A stretch of 43,377 nucleotides of DNA, taken from the NCBI RefSeq assembly GCF_014138625.1, contig NZ_JACJHY010000043.1, positions 1-43,377 of the forward strand, read 5' to 3'. The position numbers were made by a program, and so were the translations under genes. The stretch is from Aminobacter ciceronei (GTDB lineage: Bacteria > Pseudomonadota > Alphaproteobacteria > Rhizobiales > Rhizobiaceae). Under the pieces are notes generated by a model. That model was not told the DNA's origin, did no database searches, and saw nothing but the letters and a program-made list of their open reading frames with translations. Below are positions 38,296 through 43,377 of this stretch, in pieces; the stretch's first letter is position 1, and the number at the start of each line of letters is the position of its first letter.

Positions 38296-40434
38296 ATGAC
38301 GCTCGACATCAGGGGAAGCATTAAAAACACTAGACTCAGCTTTAACCAGTATGTCGTTGTTGAAGAACTTATCGCGAATGCCATCGACGCCTATCTGATC
38401 CGCAGAGCGGATGACCCCTCCGTACCGGGCATGAATGTCACGATCGAAGTCGACTTCTCGCCCGCTGACATGCTCGAAGACCGCGAAGTCATGAGTGTGT
38501 CCTGCGGCGACAATGGATGCGGTCTCGGCGACGAACAACTCAAGGCCTTTCTCACCAAGGATACGTCCTACAAGGACGACCTTTCCATTTCGGGTATCGG
38601 CAAGTGCAAGGGCGCCGGACGCATCCAGTTCTTCCATCACTTCGCGGCGATGACGATCGCCACTACTTACCATGATGGCGACAAATTCCTGAAGCGCGAG
38701 TTGCGCTATGCCGAGCCGCAGAAGCAAATCGAGGCCGCTGATTTCAGCATCGGTCCCAGCGTCGAAGCTGATATTGGAACCGTCATCAAGCTTGAGCAGT
38801 TCAAGGAATTGGTTCGCCCCCGGATATCTCACGGCGACGCCCTTAGTAGCCTCTTCTCCGCGCCTGTGCTCAAAAAGCAAATGCTCGTAGCCTTCTTGCA
38901 GCGGCTCGTCGGACTTGGAGAGCGGCTGGGCAACTTCGAGATCTGGTTCACCACGCGACATTGGAAGGACGAAGAGCCCCAGAACGAAGTGCTGCGGCTC
39001 GCCGATCTACCGGCCGTAACCGCGGAGCGTCCGATTGACGTCGAGGAGCGTGATCCGAGAACAGGCGACCGTCTCGGCAGCTGGCAAAGATTCAACCTCT
39101 CACATTATCAGCTCGACGCCGAGCAATATGACCTTCCGCGCAACGCCATCGCATTCTGCGCCAAATCAACGCCTGTAAAGGACATTACGGGACACTACCT
39201 TCGTACGCGCGCCGAGCAGAATAACCCAGTTGGCGGCTTCCACCATATCGTGCTTATCGAAGCCGATTATCTCGATGCCCGCGTCAACGAACAGCGCGAT
39301 GATTTCGACAACATCCCGGATGAGATTCCGAGCGGCGACATGTTTTCCTCCGAGAGACTGTCCTATGCCGACATACATGAGGCGCTTGACCCAGTTATTG
39401 ACGGGATGGTCACCCCGGCTGACTGGAACAAAAGCAATGTGCTCAAAGAGGCGACCTACCAGTTCGGCATCAGTGAAGCGATGCTCCAGGATACCAAGAC
39501 CCGTATTGTCTATGGCGAATCCGCCCAGTCAGTCGCCGAACGCGTGTTGAGCAAATATCAGAAGGCCGTCATCGACGACACCGCCGCTATCTTCAACCTC
39601 AAGGAGGAGATCATCCTGGCGGAGCCGGACTCCGACGAGTTCCGGCAGAAAATCCATGAACTTTCATGGAAATATACCTCGTCGCTCAAGAATTTCGACA
39701 TGGCCAACCTATCGCAGCTCATTGTGCGTCGCGCGGCCATCGTTGATATTCTCGATCTCGCGTGCGGCCAGCGGCTCGCCATGCAAGCGCCTGCCGACGG
39801 CGTTCGGCGCAGGGATGAGCAGATCATCCATAGCATCTTCTTCCCGATGCGCAGGGACAGCACCGAGACGACAGATCATGACATCTGGCTGCTGAGCGAA
39901 GAGTATCAATATTATGACTACATCGCCTCGGACATGCCGCTCGCAAACATCAAATGGAACGATGATACGAACGTATTCGAAAGCGATATCGACGAGGCGC
40001 TCCGGGCGGTTCTTGCCAAACGGACTACGGACAACGGCGGCAAGCGCCCCGATATCGCGGTCTTCAGCAAGGAGGGCTCCGCGATCATCGTCGAGTTTAA
40101 AGCGCCCGGTGTCTCAACCGATGAGCACATTGGCGATCTTTCGGAGTATGCCCAGCTACTTGCCGCGAAATCCGGCGGGAAACTTAGGAAGTTCTATGGC
40201 TACCTTATCGGCGACAGCGTCAATACGCTGCGTCTGAGCGGAAACTGGACGCCGTTCCCGACTGGCAATGGCTGGTTCCAGTCAAGCGAACTGAAGGATC
40301 CCGAGACTCGGCAGTCGCTCGGTGAAACTTATTTTGAGATCTTGCATTTCAACGATGTGATCGACCGCGCCAAAAAACGTATAGGCGTGTACCAGGATAA
40401 GCTCAAACTGGATTTTCGCCGCAACGACAGTTGA
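38296..40434 (+). CDS. GHKL ATPase fused to a PD-(D/E)XK nuclease (candidate defence effector)
   Basis: A 712-aa fusion. The N-terminus is a GHKL (Hsp90/MutL/MORC-type) ATPase: N-box E24-L-I-A-N28-A-x-D31-A, G1 box D72-N-G-C-G76-L-G, and G2 box G100-I-G-K-x-K-G106-A-G108. About residues 170-560 hold a transducer-like part and long helices of unknown fold (QSVAERVLSKYQKAVIDDTAAIFNLKEEI). The C-terminus is a PD-(D/E)XK nuclease: D586 in RPDIAVF, then E600-F-K602 in IIVEFKAPG, followed by DLSEYAQLL. GHKL ATPases joined to nucleases are known in bacterial conflict systems (MutL/MORC-like proteins of restriction loci). ATP-driven clamp closure could gate DNA cutting. It is the last gene of the element C cassette and has its own candidate promoter. 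Confidence 0.87.
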   Translation: MTLDIRGSIKNTRLSFNQYVVVEELIANAIDAYLIRRADDPSVPGMNVTIEVDFSPADMLEDREVMSVSCGDNGCGLGDEQLKAFLTKDTSYKDDLSISGIGKCKGAGRIQFFHHFAAMTIATTYHDGDKFLKRELRYAEPQKQIEAADFSIGPSVEADIGTVIKLEQFKELVRPRISHGDALSSLFSAPVLKKQMLVAFLQRLVGLGERLGNFEIWFTTRHWKDEEPQNEVLRLADLPAVTAERPIDVEERDPRTGDRLGSWQRFNLSHYQLDAEQYDLPRNAIAFCAKSTPVKDITGHYLRTRAEQNNPVGGFHHIVLIEADYLDARVNEQRDDFDNIPDEIPSGDMFSSERLSYADIHEALDPVIDGMVTPADWNKSNVLKEATYQFGISEAMLQDTKTRIVYGESAQSVAERVLSKYQKAVIDDTAAIFNLKEEIILAEPDSDEFRQKIHELSWKYTSSLKNFDMANLSQLIVRRAAIVDILDLACGQRLAMQAPADGVRRRDEQIIHSIFFPMRRDSTETTDHDIWLLSEEYQYYDYIASDMPLANIKWNDDTNVFESDIDEALRAVLAKRTTDNGGKRPDIAVFSKEGSAIIVEFKAPGVSTDEHIGDLSEYAQLLAAKSGGKLRKFYGYLIGDSVNTLRLSGNWTPFPTGNGWFQSSELKDPETRQSLGETYFEILHFNDVIDRAKKRIGVYQDKLKLDFRRNDS

Positions 40435-40737
40435 ACTGCGACAGCGCTCGTAGGTCCGCCAAGCGCATTTGAGTTCTGTAAGCGGACTGGCAGGACTCGG
40501 CCCGCAACTGTCTTCGAATATTCCGAACCCGCAAATGGCGCTTTACGGATGTTTATGTAGCTTATTACGCTTTGACTGCGGCACGACCTCAGCGGCGAGT
40601 TCGCACAAATGCCGGTGGTGCGTAACACAAAATCGTCTTGACCACCTGAGCCATCATGCAGACGCACCGCTGATTTCTCTGGCGCTCATCTTTAGTTCTT
40701 CGGGTCCCGTTTCCGCGATGCCGGCTACCCAAACTGA
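40435..40737. other. Intergenic region after the GHKL-nuclease gene
   Basis: No gene is recognised. A GTCCGC (40454) / GCGGAC (40482) inverted repeat, 20 bp after the stop, may weakly end the cassette transcript. The remainder shows broken frames on both strands. Confidence 0.35.
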
Positions 40738-41076
40738 CTAGATGAACTTTGAACGATGCCTCTCCTCCGGGGCTACCCAGCTTTCTATGAAATCCAGCGG
40801 ATCCGCGTTTCCCATCATTGCCTTCGCGAGCGCCAGACGCTCCTCCAGTCGCAGCCGGCGCCCGTCGTTCGTACACTTCAGACGCTCTTCAGCATCCGCG
40901 AAAAAGCGCTCGACCGTCATAGCCTTTCCCCACCTTTCGATAATTTCCGCAAGCTGCTGCTGGCTATCGGCAAGAGCTTGATCTGTCTTGCGGGCATCCT
41001 CTTGCCTTAGGTAGCGTTCCCACTCCTCCTCTCGCTCTTTTTTCCTTTTCGCCGCCGCCACATCCTCGGCGTCCAT
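40738..41076 (-). pseudogene. Coiled-coil protein, C-terminal remnant
   Basis: About 112 codons of a charged helical protein: DAEDVAAAKRKKEREEEWERYLRQEDARKTDQALADSQQQLAEIIERWGKAMTVERFFADAEERL, ending DPLDFIESWVAPEERHRSKFI. The frame continues upstream without a natural start (VQRLMDAEDV) until about 41088, beyond which it is simply the opposite strand of the kinase. I therefore think the N-terminal part was lost in the same event that truncated the kinase. ATG 41076 has no ribosome site. Family not recognised. Confidence 0.55.
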
Positions 41077-41093
41077 AAGGCGTTGCACATGCC

Positions 41094-42245
41094 ATGCAGA
41101 TGTATTTGGCGGTTCTCTACGAACGAATTCATGATCGCGAAGCCCTTGCGATCGTAGCTGATGTTCAGGGCGTGGCGGTTGCGACAGGACGGCTCTTAAA
41201 CTCGCTTCTTGACATATCGCAATTGGAGGCAGGAGCAGTGGTGCCGCAACGCGAGCATTTCTTACTCCAAGACTTGTTTCAGCGGGTTTCGATTTCCTAT
41301 TTGCCACAGGCTGTGGACAAGGGACTTGAGTTGCGTGTCGTGCGGACCACTGCCACGGTCTACAGCGACCCGGTCTTGCTCGAACGCAGCTTGGGAAACC
41401 TGCTGTCGAACGCAATCCGCTATACGACCACAGGTAAGGTGCTGCTGGGATGCCGGCGCCGAGGCGACGATATTGCTATCCAAGTGTGGGACACAGGCTC
41501 GGGAATTCCCAAAGACCAGGCTACCGCGATCTTTGACGATTTTCATCAATTGCATAATCCCGAACGCGATCGAGGTCAGGGACTTGGCCTTGGGTTGGCG
41601 ATTGTGCGGCGGTTAGCTGATTGCCTGGGGCACTCGATAGAGCACAGCTCGAGCTTACAAAAGGGGTCATACTTCGGCCTGGTGGTAAAGCGAGGTGAGC
41701 CGGTGGTGGTGCGGGGCGAGGGCCAAGAGCGGGCGGAGCTCCCCAATCCTCTGGTTGGGCTTCGGGTGCTGCTCGTCGAAGATGACTATGCAGTAGCAGA
41801 CGCGACGACCCAGCTACTCAATTCTTGGGGGTGTCTGGTCCTTGGGGCCAGGACTGCCGAGGAAGCATTGAAGATTGTCGATCAAGAAGTCGAAATGCCG
41901 GGGATCGTCATTGCCGACTACAGGCTTCCCGGCAAGTTAGACGGGGCTGAAGCTATCCAACGTATCCATGTTGCGCTGCAAACTGCGATACCTGCCGTTA
42001 TTATCACAGGTGAAAGCGATTTGGCTGAGATCAAAGAGCTGGCGAAAATGGGATATCTCATTCTACGCAAGCCCGTCCGGCCTGCGAAGCTACGTAGGCT
42101 GATTACCCACCACGCGATCCGCCGCAGCAGTGCTGCATACTTTGATGAACCGCACACGCTCTTTGATCCCTCCGGCGGAGACGAACAGTGGCTCGTGCGT
42201 TCACTGCGCGATGAGCTAAACGGGGGACGCAATAGCCTTGGTTAA
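41094..42245 (+). pseudogene. NahK-like hybrid histidine kinase, truncated at its 5' end
   Basis: 383 codons remain. They begin inside the dimerisation domain: HAMQMYLAVL... and LLNSLLDISQLEAG are the second half of the HisKA domain, while the phospho-accepting H-box (H-D-L-R-Q-P in this family) is missing, and an in-frame stop lies just upstream (41076-41078). The HATPase domain is complete (N-box LGNLLSNAIRYT, G1 DTGSGIP, G2 GQGLGLGLAIVRRLA). A receiver domain follows (LLVEDD, phospho-acceptor Asp in VIADYRLPG, Lys in LRKPVRP). The style is that of NahK/ErcS'-type hybrid kinases. Without the His it cannot autophosphorylate, so only the receiver could be useful. Confidence 0.75.
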
Positions 42246-42957
42246 GGTGAGGAAAACCGAAGGCGACGCCCGCCTAGCAATTGGCGGAGAGGGGGGCTAT
42301 CCGACAGCCGGCGCGTCAAGTTGGGGCTCGGCACCGCCGTCGATCTCTCCCCGGAATGGGCAGGCTTTGCAGCGGGAGAAGCTGCTCCGCGAAGCCATTG
42401 GCAGCGAGGTCCGGGCCCGCAGAAGAAATTTTGGCATGACAGCCACGCGCCTTGCAGCAGCTTCCGCCATTTCAACGGGAATGCTCTCGAAAATCGAAAA
42501 TGGTTCCATATCTCCGTCGCTGGGCACTTTGCGAGCCTTGGCATCTGCACTAGCCACGCCGCTCACTAGCCTTTTTCGGAACTTCAATGAAAGACGCGAT
42601 GCGATGCTGGTCAAGGCAGGGCGCGGCGTCAATGTCGAGAGACCCGGCACAGGTTACCAACTCAACCTTCTAGGGTGCATAGACTCCAGTTCTTGCGGCG
42701 TCATGATCGAGCCTTACCTTGTTACGATTACCAACGAGACCGAACCAAGGCCGATATTCAAATGTAAGGGAAAGCAGTTTATCTATATGCTTGAAGGTGA
42801 AATAATATACAGGCATAGCGATAATCTATATCGATTGTTACCTGGAGACAGCCTCTTTTTCGACACGGATACGCCGCATGGTCCCGATGAACTTACGGTG
42901 CTGCCGATCCGATACCTCTCGATTACCGCATGCGAGCGTGGTGCCGAAGAGAGATGA
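42238..42957 (+). CDS. XRE-family regulator with C-terminal cupin domain
   Basis: A 239-aa transcription factor. The helix-turn-helix is at about residues 52-112 (IGSEVRARRRNFGMTATRLAAASAISTGMLSKIENGSISPSLGTLRALASAL). The cupin sensor is at about 150-230 (YLVTITNETEPRPIFKCKGKQFIYMLEGEIIYRHSDNLYRLLPGDSLFFDTDTPHGP). Such HTH-cupin proteins sense small molecules and often control catabolic or stress genes. It starts with TTG (42238), overlapping the kinase stop by 8 bp; a GTG three codons later is possible. The 50 residues before the HTH look disordered. The overlap suggests it was once co-transcribed with the kinase. Confidence 0.85.
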   Translation: MVKVRKTEGDARLAIGGEGGYPTAGASSWGSAPPSISPRNGQALQREKLLREAIGSEVRARRRNFGMTATRLAAASAISTGMLSKIENGSISPSLGTLRALASALATPLTSLFRNFNERRDAMLVKAGRGVNVERPGTGYQLNLLGCIDSSSCGVMIEPYLVTITNETEPRPIFKCKGKQFIYMLEGEIIYRHSDNLYRLLPGDSLFFDTDTPHGPDELTVLPIRYLSITACERGAEER

Positions 42958-43095
42958 GGATAGCAGGCGACAGGTGTGGCTCGCTTTTCTCGATTCACCA
43001 CGCCAGCGAGTGTCGGAGTGTGCGTCTCGTGGTTGCGTGTGCGCGATTTGAACCAGCATCGTGCCCCGGCGAAAGCTTGATCGGAGGCGTACCCG

Positions 43096-43377
43096 TCAGA
43101 GACGGAGGGAGCCGCGTCGACACGCAGACGATTTGGCCAACGGCACTTGGCTAGGTGCAAGCGCTTCGACATCAGCATCTTCGTCACCCGCGACCTCTGC
43201 AAACAGACGCGAAAGAGCGGCCTCTCTTGCCGGACGATCGAGGGCGTACGATGTTCGCGCAAAGCGCATTCCAGTCAGAAGTCCATTGACGTACCCCGCA
43301 ATCGTGTCAGCCGCCATGATCAGCGCGGTATCAACGGTATGGATGTACCGGCTCGTCACTGTGCCACGCGAATGACC
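43096..43377 (-). CDS. Integrase of element C, C-terminal part (cut by window edge)
   Basis: The 94 codons seen are the end of a tyrosine recombinase: GHSRGTVTSRYIHT with the nucleophilic Tyr, then VDTALIMAADTIAGYVNGLLTGMRFARTSYALDRPAREAALSRLF. It lines up with the end of integrase A over its whole length and differs from integrase B, which lacks this tail. The N-terminal part and the expected third attachment core lie to the right, outside the window. Confidence 0.93.
   Translation of the reverse strand, partial: GHSRGTVTSRYIHTVDTALIMAADTIAGYVNGLLTGMRFARTSYALDRPAREAALSRLFAEVAGDEDADVEALAPSQVPLAKSSACRRGSLRL

Overview
The window is a GC-rich stretch of an alphaproteobacterial chromosome, most likely a member of the Hyphomicrobiales close to Mesorhizobium. 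That placement is an inference from codon and protein style, not a database match. It is almost entirely accessory DNA: parts of three integrative elements stacked head to tail in one attachment site, the 3' half of a tRNA-Arg(CCG) gene. A 48-bp tRNA-derived core occurs at 1823-1870 and again at 35932-35979. Neither copy has a 5' tRNA half, so the intact tRNA should lie left of the window.

Element A (1-1822) is seen only as its right end: the tail of an IS5-family transposase and a complete tyrosine integrase reading left. Element B (1871-35931, about 34.1 kb with one core) is a complete temperate podovirus-type prophage. Element C (35980-43377, cut by the window) ends in a third integrase, seen only at its C-terminus, that resembles that of A. 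Each integrase gene is followed on its right by pairs of 7-bp repeats spaced 11 bp, which look like integrase arm sites. A and C share CGGAAGC and B uses ACTCACC. In A and B the int-side pair lies exactly the same distance from the core.

Prophage B layout, left to right. (1) Rightward cargo: HNH nuclease, SNase-like nuclease, small exported or membrane protein, then a bidirectional terminator. (2) The leftward late operon, 25808 to 3141: terminase small and large subunits, portal, Bbp19-like protein, scaffold, major capsid, decoration-like protein, tail tubular A and B, GNAT-like protein, three internal virion/ejection proteins including one with a transglycosylase-like domain, a beta-helix tail spike, GH108 endolysin and two holin-like membrane proteins. 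Two rightward genes, a methyltransferase and a small membrane protein, are nested in it as probable morons. (3) Two rightward genes (25852-26546, the second GrlR-like) and a hairpin-rich convergent intergenic region. (4) The leftward early operon, 32081 to 26744, a chain of overlapping start and stop codons: Arc-type ribbon-helix-helix (RHH) regulator, several small unknowns, an AlpA-like HTH, a winged-helix replication protein, a T7-type primase-helicase and a NusG-like factor. (5) The immunity region: a second, rightward RHH regulator facing the first across three GGCCTAAGGCC-type operators, a 208-aa unknown, an NYN-domain protein with its own terminator, and the integrase. No phage RNA polymerase gene is present, so host polymerase probably transcribes the phage, perhaps with the NusG-like protein helping read-through into the late genes.

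Element C carries a compact rightward cassette: a 48-aa membrane peptide, a two-winged-helix protein, an FtsH-peptidase-like (M41) zinc protease without an AAA domain, and a 712-aa GHKL ATPase fused to a PD-(D/E)XK nuclease. This is the best candidate for an undescribed, probably anti-phage, system. After it comes a recombination scar (about 41083-41090) that truncates both a leftward coiled-coil gene and a NahK-like hybrid histidine kinase, then an XRE-cupin regulator and the third integrase.
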